DNA of 64,000 bases from Chloroflexota bacterium (lineage in GTDB: Bacteria; Chloroflexota; Anaerolineae; Anaerolineales; Villigracilaceae), in NCBI GenBank assembly GCA_016195815.1, contig JACPYX010000021.1:62001-126000 (forward strand), written 5' to 3'. Below, in pieces: positions 1-7,884 of the stretch. The notes below the pieces were generated by a model. The model was given only the letters and a program-made list of their open reading frames with translations. It made no database searches and had not been told where the DNA came from. How positions within the stretch are numbered: the first letter of the stretch is position 1; each line of letters begins with the position of its first letter. Position numbers and translations under genes: made by a program.

Positions 1-3000
1 CCTGCTGTTGCAAATTTCGCAACCGCGGCGCGCGGCGTGGACTTGCTGGCCTGCCCGCCGGTGTTGGAATAGACTTCGGTATCGAGCACCAGCACGTTGA
101 CGTTGCGTCCCGAAGCCAGCACGTGGTCGAGACCGCCGTATCCAATGTCGTAGGCCCAGCCGTCGCCGCCCATGATCCACACGGATTTTTTGACGAGGCT
201 GTCAGCCACGCTGATCAAATCTTTGGCGCGCGAATCTTTTGAGCCGCCAAGTTTTTTCTTGAGTTCTGCCACGCGCAGGCGTTGTTCTTCTATGCCGGCT
301 TCAGTGGATTGATCGGCGCGCAGGATGGCGTTCACCAATTCGGCGCTGAGTTCCGTTTCAAAGCTTGCAAGCAGTTCGCGCGCAAATTCGTTTTGCTTGT
401 CGAGCGTCAGGCGCATCCCCAGGCCAAACTCGGCGTTATCCTCGAACAGCGAGTTCGACCAGGCTGGGCCGCGTCCGTTATTATCCACTGCCCACGGCGT
501 AGTGGGCAGGTTGCCGCCATAAATGGACGAGCATCCGGTCGCATTGGCGATCACAGCCCGGTCGCCGAACAACTGCGAAACCAGTTTGACATAAGGCGTC
601 TCGCCGCATCCGGCGCACGCGCCACTGAATTCAAACAACGGGCGCAGGAGCTGTGAATTTTTGATGGTCGAAGGATTTACCAGTTTGCGATCCAGGTCTG
701 GGATGTTCATAAAGAAATCCCAATTCTTGCTTTCGGCTTCGCGCAGGGCGGGCTGTGGCGCCATGTTCAACGCCTTGCGTCCGGCCTGAGTCTTATCCTT
801 GGCCGGGCAGACATCCACGCACAACGTACAACCCGTGCAATCTTCCGGCGAAATCTGCACTGTGTACGCCATGCCGGGAAATTCCTTGAACTTGCTATCC
901 ATGTGTTTAAAAGTCGCGGGCGCGCCGTCCAGCAATTGCTTGTCATACACTTTATGTCGAATGACCGCGTGCGGGCAGACCATCACGCACTTGCCGCACT
1001 GAATGCACAAATCCGATTCCCAAACCGGGATGTCGAGCGCCAGGTTGCGTTTCTCCCATTGAGTCGTGCCAGACGGATATGTGCCATCTGCCGGAAGCGC
1101 ACTGACGGGGATATTGTCGCCGTCGAAGGCGATCATTTGTCCAAGCACATTACGGACAAAATCCGGCGCTTCATTCGGGACCGGGAGACGGCGCGCCACC
1201 TGCGAGTTGATCTCGGCTGGAACCTTGACCTCATGCAGATTCTCCAGAGTCCGATCCACCGCTTCGAAATTTTTCTTCACGACGGCCTCGCCGCGCTTGC
1301 CGTATGTTTTTTCGATGGCATGTTTAATTTCGGCAATGGCCTGCTCGCGCGGCAGGACGCCGCTGATGGCGAAGAAGGCGGTCTGCATGATGGTGTTCAT
1401 GCGCCCGCCCATGCCGGCCTTCTCGGCCACATCATAACCGTTGATGACGTGGAACTTTAATTTTTTCTCGATGATGGCCTGCTGTACTTCGCGCGGCAGA
1501 TGATCCCAAACTTCATCCGCACCGTACAAACTGTTGAGCAGGAACACGCCGCCCGGTTTGGCATACTTGAGCATGTCCACGCGCTCGAGGAACGAATATT
1601 GATGACATGCCACAAAGTTGGCCTGGTTCGCGCCGATCAAATACGGGGCCAGGATCGGCTTGGGTCCAAAGCGCAGATGCGAGAGAGTCACCGTGCCGGA
1701 TTTTTTGGAGTCGTAGTAAAAGTAGCCCTGTGCGTAATTCTCGGTCTCTTCGCCAATGATCTTGATCGAATTTTTGTTGGCACCGACCGTTCCGTCCGAG
1801 CCGAGGCCGAAGAAAACACAACGCACGGTTTCATCAGATTCAACAGAAAATGAAGGATCGAAGTCGAGGCTGGTGTGACTGAGATCATCATGGATGCCGA
1901 CGGTGAAGTGATTCTTTGGATCAGCCTTTTTCATCTCGTCCAAAACGGCTTTGACCATGGCCGGAGTAAATTCTTTTGATGAAAGGCCATAACGTCCGCC
2001 GATGACTTTGATCTCGGCGCGGCCAGCTTCAGAGAGAGCATTGACCACATCCAGATAAAGCGGTTCGCCGCCCGCGCCGGGTTCTTTGGTGCGGTCCAGC
2101 ACTGCAACGGATTTGACAGACTTTGGCAAAACCTTGACGAAGTCCTTGAATGAGAACGGACGATATAAACGCACGCGTATCGCGCCAATCTTTTCGCCTT
2201 TTGCAACCAGATAGTTAACCGTCTCTTCGGCGGTTTCGCCGCCTGAACCCATGATGATAAGCACGCGTTCGGCTTCGGGGTGTCCAACATAATCGAACAG
2301 GTGATACTGTCGGCCAGTGATCTGAGCGAACTTGTCCATCGCTTCTTGAAGGATGGCAGGCGTCGCCGCGTAGAACGGGTTGACCGTTTCGCGTGCCTGG
2401 AAGTAGACATCCGGATTCTGTGCTGTGCCGCGGATCATGGGCCGTTCTGGGGAGAGGGCGCGCGCTCGATGGGCGCGAATCAGGTCATCGTCCAGCAGGC
2501 TGCGAAGTTCTTCATCCGCTAGCGGAACGATCTTGGTTACTTCATGCGAGGTGCGGAAACCGTCGAAGAAATGCAGGAACGGGATGCGGCTTTTGAGTGT
2601 GGCGGCCTGCGCGATGGCGGCGAAATCCTGCGCTTCCTGCACTGACCCAGACGAGAGCAGTGCCCAACCCGTCTGGCGCACGGCCATCACATCCTGGTGA
2701 TCGCCATAGATGGAAAGCCCCTGCGCGGCGAGCGAGCGCGCCGCAACGTGGAAAACAGTGCTGGTGAGTTCGCCGGCGATCTTGTACATGTTGGGGATCA
2801 TCAACAGCAGGCCTTGCGAGGCGGTGAAGGTAGTGGTCAATGCGCCGGCTTGCAGCGCACCATGCACCGTGCCTGCCGCTCCGCCTTCGGATTGCATTTC
2901 GATGACGGTTGGCACAGTGCCCCACAAATTCTTTTTGCCTTTGGCAGACCATTCATCAGAGAACTCGCCCATGCCGGAAGATGGAGTGATGGGGTAAATG

Positions 3001-3077
3001 GCGATCACTTCGCTCAAGCGGTGAGCGACCGAAGCTGTGGCTTCGTTGCCGTCAATAGTAATTACTGTGCGTTTCAT
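1..3077 (-). CDS. nifJ: Pyruvate:ferredoxin (flavodoxin) oxidoreductase, 3' end outside window
   Basis: Oxidatively decarboxylates pyruvate to acetyl-CoA and CO2 and reduces ferredoxin in the cytoplasm. The frame stays open from the ATG at 3077 (MKRTVITIDG, an AAAGGAG site 11 bases upstream) to base 1, giving about 1025 codons of a protein that is usually near 1180 residues. The N-terminal pyruvate-binding region has AIYPITPSS. Two 4Fe-4S motifs are visible at about 810-1000 (CIQCGKCVMVCP and CTGCTLCVDVCP), followed by the CAGCGE cysteines and the start of the thiamine diphosphate domain (GDGWAYDIG, VYSNTGGQ). About 150 C-terminal residues lie outside. The single-chain fused architecture is typical of bacterial anaerobes. 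No ferredoxin gene adjoins it here. Confidence 0.96.
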   Translation of the reverse strand, partial: MKRTVITIDGNEATASVAHRLSEVIAIYPITPSSGMGEFSDEWSAKGKKNLWGTVPTVIEMQSEGGAAGTVHGALQAGALTTTFTASQGLLLMIPNMYKIAGELTSTVFHVAARSLAAQGLSIYGDHQDVMAVRQTGWALLSSGSVQEAQDFAAIAQAATLKSRIPFLHFFDGFRTSHEVTKIVPLADEELRSLLDDDLIRAHRARALSPERPMIRGTAQNPDVYFQARETVNPFYAATPAILQEAMDKFAQITGRQYHLFDYVGHPEAERVLIIMGSGGETAEETVNYLVAKGEKIGAIRVRLYRPFSFKDFVKVLPKSVKSVAVLDRTKEPGAGGEPLYLDVVNALSEAGRAEIKVIGGRYGLSSKEFTPAMVKAVLDEMKKADPKNHFTVGIHDDLSHTSLDFDPSFSVESDETVRCVFFGLGSDGTVGANKNSIKIIGEETENYAQGYFYYDSKKSGTVTLSHLRFGPKPILAPYLIGANQANFVACHQYSFLERVDMLKYAKPGGVFLLNSLYGADEVWDHLPREVQQAIIEKKLKFHVINGYDVAEKAGMGGRMNTIMQTAFFAISGVLPREQAIAEIKHAIEKTYGKRGEAVVKKNFEAVDRTLENLHEVKVPAEINSQVARRLPVPNEAPDFVRNVLGQMIAFDGDNIPVSALPADGTYPSGTTQWEKRNLALDIPVWESDLCIQCGKCVMVCPHAVIRHKVYDKQLLDGAPATFKHMDSKFKEFPGMAYTVQISPEDCTGCTLCVDVCPAKDKTQAGRKALNMAPQPALREAESKNWDFFMNIPDLDRKLVNPSTIKNSQLLRPLFEFSGACAGCGETPYVKLVSQLFGDRAVIANATGCSSIYGGNLPTTPWAVDNNGRGPAWSNSLFEDNAEFGLGMRLTLDKQNEFARELLASFETELSAELVNAILRADQSTEAGIEEQRLRVAELKKKLGGSKDSRAKDLISVADSLVKKSVWIMGGDGWAYDIGYGGLDHVLASGRNVNVLVLDTEVYSNTGGQASKSTPRAAVAKFATA

Positions 3078-3216
3078 TTGTATGCTGGCTCCTTTGATAG
3101 GCAAACGCCTGCTGCATTGAACATTGGCGATTGCCTTAGTATGATCTTTGAACTTCCAAGTGTATCCTCCATATTCCGATGATGTTAGTTATTAATGACC
3201 TGAATCCCCCTGCGAG

Positions 3217-3234
3217 TTGTCATATTTCGGACAA
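3217..3234. promoter_or_regulatory. Possible Rex-like inverted repeat upstream of nifJ
   Basis: TTGT and ACAA arms frame an 18-base site about 140 bases upstream of the nifJ start. The Rex redox-repressor consensus has the same outer arms and length (TTGTGA-N6-TCACAA), but the inner bases fit poorly. This is a pattern match only, and no rex gene is in the window. Confidence 0.2.
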
Positions 3235-3259
3235 GAATTGTACAAAATCATATCACCGG

Positions 3260-3796
3260 TTACAAATATTCTTTCAATTGGGGTCTTGCCAGAAACAGCG
3301 CCGCCAGTGACTTGGCGTCTGGCATTTGGCCGCGTTCCGCCATTTCAATCGCTTTTTTGATGGGGATTTTCTCGACTTGCAAAAATTCATCCTCATCGGC
3401 TTCGAGCGGATCGTGAATCAATTCTGTTGCGAGAAAGACGGCCATGAACTCGGTGGAATATCCGGGCGCGAGATAAAAATCTCCGATGTGTTCGAGTTTG
3501 CCGGCGGCCATGCCGGTCTCTTCACGCATCTCGCGCGCCGCGCAGACATCGTGCGGTTCGCCGCTATTGCGTGTTCCAGCCGGAAGTTCGAGCAGATCCA
3601 TACCTGCCGCGTGGCGATACTGACGCACAAAAAGCATGTTTCCATCAGCATCAATTGGGATAACGATGACCGAACCGCCATGCTCGACAATGTCAAACTT
3701 CGTTTCATTTCCGCCGGGTGTCTTGAGTGTGTCGCGGCGGATTTTGAAGGCGCGCCCCTGAAAAAGCGGTTCTGATTTCAAGAGTTCGAATGGCAT
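3260..3796 (-). CDS. NUDIX hydrolase, ADP-ribose pyrophosphatase type
   Basis: A 178-residue NUDIX protein. The Nudix box GX5EX7REUXEEXGU is complete at residues 74-96 (G74, E80, REMREETGM). The N-terminal layout, with ILKTPGG-like strands and VIVIPIDADGN before the box, is that of ADP-ribose or nucleoside-diphosphate-sugar pyrophosphatases (NudF/YffH group), which clear free ADP-ribose. The start at 3796 has AGGAGG upstream. It follows the terminator of the LysM gene, so it probably has its own promoter. Substrate preference cannot be read from the sequence. Confidence 0.9.
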   Translation of the reverse strand: MPFELLKSEPLFQGRAFKIRRDTLKTPGGNETKFDIVEHGGSVIVIPIDADGNMLFVRQYRHAAGMDLLELPAGTRNSGEPHDVCAAREMREETGMAAGKLEHIGDFYLAPGYSTEFMAVFLATELIHDPLEADEDEFLQVEKIPIKKAIEMAERGQMPDAKSLAALFLARPQLKEYL

Positions 3797-3810
3797 GGCT
3801 GCCTCCTAGA

Positions 3811-3840
3811 AAAAAGCCCAGGCAACAAGCCTGGGCTTTT
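3811..3840 (-). terminator. Rho-independent terminator of the LysM lipoprotein gene
   Basis: A 9-bp perfect stem (3815-3823 with 3829-3837, AGCCCAGGC arms) and a 5-base loop are flanked by A and T runs. It lies just past the stop of the 3855-4607 gene and before the NUDIX start. Confidence 0.85.
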
Positions 3841-3854
3841 CAATACTTCAGAGT

Positions 3855-4607
3855 TTACGGAATGCTTAATTTCTGGCCCACACTCAAAACCGCATTCAGC
3901 GGAAGATTATTTGCCTTGGCAATTGCTTCGGGGAAAACATCTCCATAATAACAGGCAATGCTGTTGAGTGTCTCAGTGGAGAAGTCAACTGTGTATGTGT
4001 CTGGATGCGCATGCCAGGCGCGCGCGCCGGGGAATGGGTTGCCCGATTGCGGCATTTGCAAAGTCAAACCCGGGTAGATGGTCTGGCTGTCAATGAGACC
4101 GTTGCGGGCAAGTATGTCATCGGGGTCAAGGTTATAGCGGCGCGCAATGCAATAGACGTACTCGCCTGATTGCAGCGTATAAGTTGCCGGGACGCCAGAC
4201 GGCACAACAATAGTAAGCGGGACTGCCGTAGTTGCGCCTGGAACAACCGTGATCGGCGCGGGAGTGGTGGCAACCGGAATACCAGGCGTGCCAAGAGTCG
4301 GTGTCAGCGAGGGACCGGTCAGCGGTGTGATGATAGTGCCTGGCGTCCCCGGAGTTGTGGGCGTGGATGGCGTCCCAGGTGTGCCGCCAACAGACTCAGC
4401 CGTCTTAGCCAGGGCGGTTTGAGTTCCAAGATCTGCCACAACTTTCATCGGATCCTGGCCGGATGGAAACGGTGATACAAACAGACCTGTTGGTATCAAA
4501 GTTGGCGTTGAGAGCGGCTGTTGGGAATAAACTTGATTACAAGCCGAAACCAGAAGCGCGCCAAAAAACAACAGGCTTACCAGTCTCACGCTGATTTTAT
4601 TTTTCAT
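3855..4607 (-). CDS. LysM-domain lipoprotein
   Basis: A 250-residue secreted protein. It has a lipoprotein signal peptide ending in the lipobox LVSAC (Cys23), so the mature protein should be lipid-anchored outside the membrane. Residues about 75-140 are a low-complexity Thr/Pro/Gly linker (repeated TPGTPG). Two C-terminal LysM-like modules follow, one from YTLQSGEYVYCIARRYNL and a second around TETLNSIACYYG, ending with the LysM strand VGQKLSIP. LysM domains bind peptidoglycan or chitin-like glycans. No catalytic domain is attached, so a structural or wall-binding role is inferred. The start has an AGGAG site. Confidence 0.85.
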   Translation of the reverse strand: MKNKISVRLVSLLFFGALLVSACNQVYSQQPLSTPTLIPTGLFVSPFPSGQDPMKVVADLGTQTALAKTAESVGGTPGTPSTPTTPGTPGTIITPLTGPSLTPTLGTPGIPVATTPAPITVVPGATTAVPLTIVVPSGVPATYTLQSGEYVYCIARRYNLDPDDILARNGLIDSQTIYPGLTLQMPQSGNPFPGARAWHAHPDTYTVDFSTETLNSIACYYGDVFPEAIAKANNLPLNAVLSVGQKLSIP

Positions 4608-4823
4608 ACGGTCTCCTCTAAATGTTTATCAAGGAGGGATGGTAGCATATCCCGTTTAAAGCGTCAAGCCGCGCATGTGGACTATTATGGCTTTGCCAAA
4701 GCCGCGCAGCTAACCGCAACATTGTACCTGCCTTGCGCTGTGTTCTATCGGCACTGGGCAAGCCGCGATTGACAAAGCCCCTTCAATCATTTATGCTCTA
4801 ATCAACCGAACAAAGGAGGCTCT

Positions 4824-5681
4824 ATGAAGAACTTCGAGATACCCCCGCAGGAACGCAGCCGATTCTTATGGTGGGCGATTCCAGCGCTGATCATCGGTGT
4901 GTTATTTTCTTTATTGATTCCCAAACCCGTGATCGGAGTCATTCGCCTGAATGATGCAATCTACGCTTCGACCGCCAAAGAACTCATTGCACAGATCGCG
5001 TATGCGCGCCAGCATCCCGAAATTCGCGCAGTGGTTTTGATCCTGGACAGCCCCGGCGGCACCGTCGTGGACACAGAAGCTGTTTATATGGAACTGGCGC
5101 GTCTTCGCATGGAAAAACCGGTCATCACCTGGGTCAGCGGGATGGCCGCCAGCGGCGCATATTATCTTTCGTCTGGAACAGATTATGTCGTGGCAGTGCC
5201 ATCGTCCGAAGTGGGCAACGTGGGCGTCATCGGCTACCTGCCGCCCTCCCCATTTATCTTTGAAGATATCATTTCAACCGGGCCTTACAAACTCTGGGGC
5301 TCGCCGCGCGATACCACCGTGCGCGAGATCGAAATGCTCAAACAGGGCTTTTACCAGGCCGTCAAACTCGGACGCGGTGACCGCTTGAAGATCGGCCCCG
5401 ATACGCTCTTGCGCGGCCAGATATGGCCGGGAAGCGAAGCCCTGCGTCTCGGCCTGGTTGATCAATTAGGTTCAGAAACAGACGCCTACAACCGGGCCGC
5501 CCGCATGGCCCGCATTTGGAATTTCGATACGAAAGACCTGTATAACGCGGCCATCTACGGATCAACTGCCAATGTTTATGGCTTCTTCCTGCAAACCAAA
5601 GAAGGCGTGACCCTGCCTTATCCATCCAGGCCAGGTTTATATATGCTTTATATCCCGCCGCTGCCCGTGGAACAAAAGTAG
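4824..5681 (+). CDS. Signal peptide peptidase SppA-like serine protease (S49)
   Basis: A 285-residue S49-family peptidase with one N-terminal membrane segment (about residues 14-33). Family features are LDSPGGT (75-80), the nucleophile in GMAASGAYYL (Ser110) and the general base in TGPYKLWGSP (Lys156), the Ser/Lys dyad of Bacillus-type SppA. These enzymes degrade cleaved signal peptides at the membrane. The start has AAAGGAGG upstream. The next gene begins 9 bases after the stop with its own AGGAG site, so the two are probably co-transcribed, which suggests a joint envelope function. Confidence 0.88.
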   Translation: MKNFEIPPQERSRFLWWAIPALIIGVLFSLLIPKPVIGVIRLNDAIYASTAKELIAQIAYARQHPEIRAVVLILDSPGGTVVDTEAVYMELARLRMEKPVITWVSGMAASGAYYLSSGTDYVVAVPSSEVGNVGVIGYLPPSPFIFEDIISTGPYKLWGSPRDTTVREIEMLKQGFYQAVKLGRGDRLKIGPDTLLRGQIWPGSEALRLGLVDQLGSETDAYNRAARMARIWNFDTKDLYNAAIYGSTANVYGFFLQTKEGVTLPYPSRPGLYMLYIPPLPVEQK

Positions 5682-5690
5682 GAGACCGAC

Positions 5691-7127
5691 ATGAATCGCA
5701 AAACTATTTTCATCCTGCTGGCATTGTTCCTTTTGCCGATCATCCTGCGCTTCGCCTGGTATTTTCCGGGCTTCTACCTGCCGCAAAAAATCGAAACGCC
5801 GGATTACGCCAACCTGAAAATGCCTCAAGCGCCCGTATCCACGCCGCAGCCGGAAGAGATCAAACAAACGGGCGGCATCGTTTTCGCGGACTATTCACAC
5901 GCCAATCAATTCCAGCCGGGCGAGATTCAAACTTTATCCGACGCGCTGGCCCGGCGCGGAGCAAGCCTCGAACTGAACACCGACTCAACCACTTTGGAAT
6001 CGCAATTGAAGCGCGCCAGCGCGTATGTGATTATTTCACCCTCCATCGGATTCACAGCCGACGAAACCCGCATCATTCTCGACTTTGAGCGGCGCGGCGG
6101 ACGATTGGCCGTTTTCACCGATGCGACGCGCGGCCTGATCTACAGCGATTCCTTTAGCGGCACAACGGCCAATTTTCCGGACTCGAACATCGTCAACCCG
6201 CTGCTCAAATCCTTTGACATCAGTTTCGATAACGACTATCTCTACAATCTCACCGACAACGAGGGCAACTTCCGCAACGTGTTCTTCGAACAGTTCGGAA
6301 AATCCGACCTGACCTGGGGACTGAAAAAGGTTGTGTTGTACGGCGCTCGTTCCGTGAAAACAGATTCGGGGCTGGGTCTTTTGGTTGGCGGCGACAAAAC
6401 TTTCTCGTCCCAGACCGACGCGGCGCCAAACAACGATTCCAAACAAGGGTGGGCCGCGTCCGCTTTGAGCGCAGATGGGAACGTATTAGCCGTTGGCGAT
6501 TTCACTTTTATGCAGACACCTTTCAACACCGTTGCAGACAACAACATACTGGTCAACAATATCGCCGACTTTTTGTTGAGCGGCAGGCGCAAGATCGCAT
6601 TGAGCGATTTTCCCTACGTGTTCAACGGTTCGACCGCCAGCCTGCTGATGACTGCCAATGTGCAAATGACCGCCGAGATGACCGGTGCACTGTCGCGCTT
6701 GCAATCCAAATTGAATACATTGAGCATTGACATGCAAGTCAGCCAGAGCGCGCCGGAGAGCGGCAACCTGGTTGTGCTTGGCACATTCTCGCCCAGCGAG
6801 GACCTGACAAAATATATCGAGTCCTACAACCTGACGCTGGACGATGCCAGCGAATTTATTGAAATTCCGCAATTTGGAAAATTAGGAAGAGCGGGCAACG
6901 GGCTTGTGTTATTCAAGGCCGGACAGAACGGCACGACACTTGTCCTGCTGGCCGACACGACCGACGATCTGGTCGTGCTGATGGACACACTCAGCGGCGG
7001 CAGTCTATCCGGCTGCGTTATACAAAACGATATTGCAATTTGCAGCATTGGTTTCGGCGGCAAATTCTCGACCGGTGAAACACCGACTCCGGACGGCACA
7101 CCGACGCCCGCCGCGGGCGCAGGATAA
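5691..7127 (+). CDS. DUF4350-type membrane-anchored protein
   Basis: A 478-residue protein with an N-terminal membrane anchor (residues 5-20), then a predicted extracytoplasmic domain. GGIVFADYSHANQF followed by FERRGGRLAVFTDAT resembles the DUF4350/GldG-like Rossmann-type fold found beside transport and gliding genes. The tail is short and Thr/Pro-rich (ETPTPDGTPTPAAG). The function is unknown. It sits tightly between the SppA-like gene and a dienelactone hydrolase (15 bases before the next start), so the three form one transcription unit closed by the terminator at 7817-7848. Confidence 0.6.
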   Translation: MNRKTIFILLALFLLPIILRFAWYFPGFYLPQKIETPDYANLKMPQAPVSTPQPEEIKQTGGIVFADYSHANQFQPGEIQTLSDALARRGASLELNTDSTTLESQLKRASAYVIISPSIGFTADETRIILDFERRGGRLAVFTDATRGLIYSDSFSGTTANFPDSNIVNPLLKSFDISFDNDYLYNLTDNEGNFRNVFFEQFGKSDLTWGLKKVVLYGARSVKTDSGLGLLVGGDKTFSSQTDAAPNNDSKQGWAASALSADGNVLAVGDFTFMQTPFNTVADNNILVNNIADFLLSGRRKIALSDFPYVFNGSTASLLMTANVQMTAEMTGALSRLQSKLNTLSIDMQVSQSAPESGNLVVLGTFSPSEDLTKYIESYNLTLDDASEFIEIPQFGKLGRAGNGLVLFKAGQNGTTLVLLADTTDDLVVLMDTLSGGSLSGCVIQNDIAICSIGFGGKFSTGETPTPDGTPTPAAGAG

Positions 7128-7142
7128 GAAAGAGAGAAAACT

Positions 7143-7811
7143 ATGAGCGAACTTACTCAACTCGGTTCTGTAAAAGGCCATCTCACCAGGCCAAATGGCA
7201 AAGGCCCATGGCCTGCGGTGATCGTCATCCAGGAGTGGTGGGGACTCGACGCCCAAACCAAATCCATTGCCGACCGCTTCGCGTCCATTGGCTATCTGGC
7301 CTTTGCCCCCGACCTGTATCACGGCGAACTGGCACAGCTTGGTGACGGCGATACTGCGATGAAGCTGGTGCAAAAATATGGCGCGACCGCGCTTACCGAC
7401 TTGCAAAGCCTTTACGACGCGCTCAAAAAACATCCCGATTGCAACGGCAGGATTGGAAGTGTCGGCTTCTGCTTCGGCGGACGCATGTCGTTATCGCTTG
7501 GCATCAATCGTTCACTGAATGCGATCTGCACCTTTTATGGCGGCGGTATGCAACAGATCTTCGATCAACTGCCTGCCATCAAAGCGCCGGTGCTCGGCCT
7601 GTTCGGCGACAAGGACCAATCCATCCCGGTTGGGACGGTTGAAGAGTTTGACAAACTGCTGGACAAAATTGGCGTTGAACATGAAGTGATTGTTTATCCA
7701 AATTCAGGCCACGCCTTTTTCAGGGACAGCGACCCAGGCGTCTACAAACCGGAAGCAGCCAAAGACGCATGGGAACGAGTGACAAAATTCTTCAATAAGA
7801 ATCTCAACTGA
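7143..7811 (+). CDS. Dienelactone hydrolase family protein
   Basis: A 222-residue alpha/beta hydrolase of the dienelactone hydrolase group. The triad fits the family: nucleophile Cys110 in GFCFGG, Asp158 in GDKDQ and His190 in NSGHAF. EWWGLD near residue 31 is the conserved oxyanion region of carboxymethylenebutenolidase-like proteins. Soluble and cytoplasmic. No chloroaromatic pathway gene is nearby, so the natural substrate is open. It is the last gene of the 4.8-7.8 kb unit. Confidence 0.92.
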   Translation: MSELTQLGSVKGHLTRPNGKGPWPAVIVIQEWWGLDAQTKSIADRFASIGYLAFAPDLYHGELAQLGDGDTAMKLVQKYGATALTDLQSLYDALKKHPDCNGRIGSVGFCFGGRMSLSLGINRSLNAICTFYGGGMQQIFDQLPAIKAPVLGLFGDKDQSIPVGTVEEFDKLLDKIGVEHEVIVYPNSGHAFFRDSDPGVYKPEAAKDAWERVTKFFNKNLN

Positions 7812-7816
7812 CTTGG

Positions 7817-7848
7817 ACAGGATGGCCCATAAAGCCATCCTGTTTTTT
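7817..7848 (+). terminator. Rho-independent terminator after the dienelactone hydrolase
   Basis: A perfect 10-bp stem (7817-7826 with 7834-7843, ACAGGATGGC arms), a 7-base loop and a T6 tract. It overlaps the in-frame TTG at 7813, which argues against that codon as the start of the next gene. Confidence 0.88.
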
Positions 7849-7884
7849 GTTGACAAATCCATTGCTCTCCTGTACCCTCGCTTC

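Noticed and set aside
7813-7884. Upstream in-frame TTG start for the first helicase
   Set aside because: The region is a clean terminator hairpin of the preceding gene, so the ATG at 7885 is preferred.
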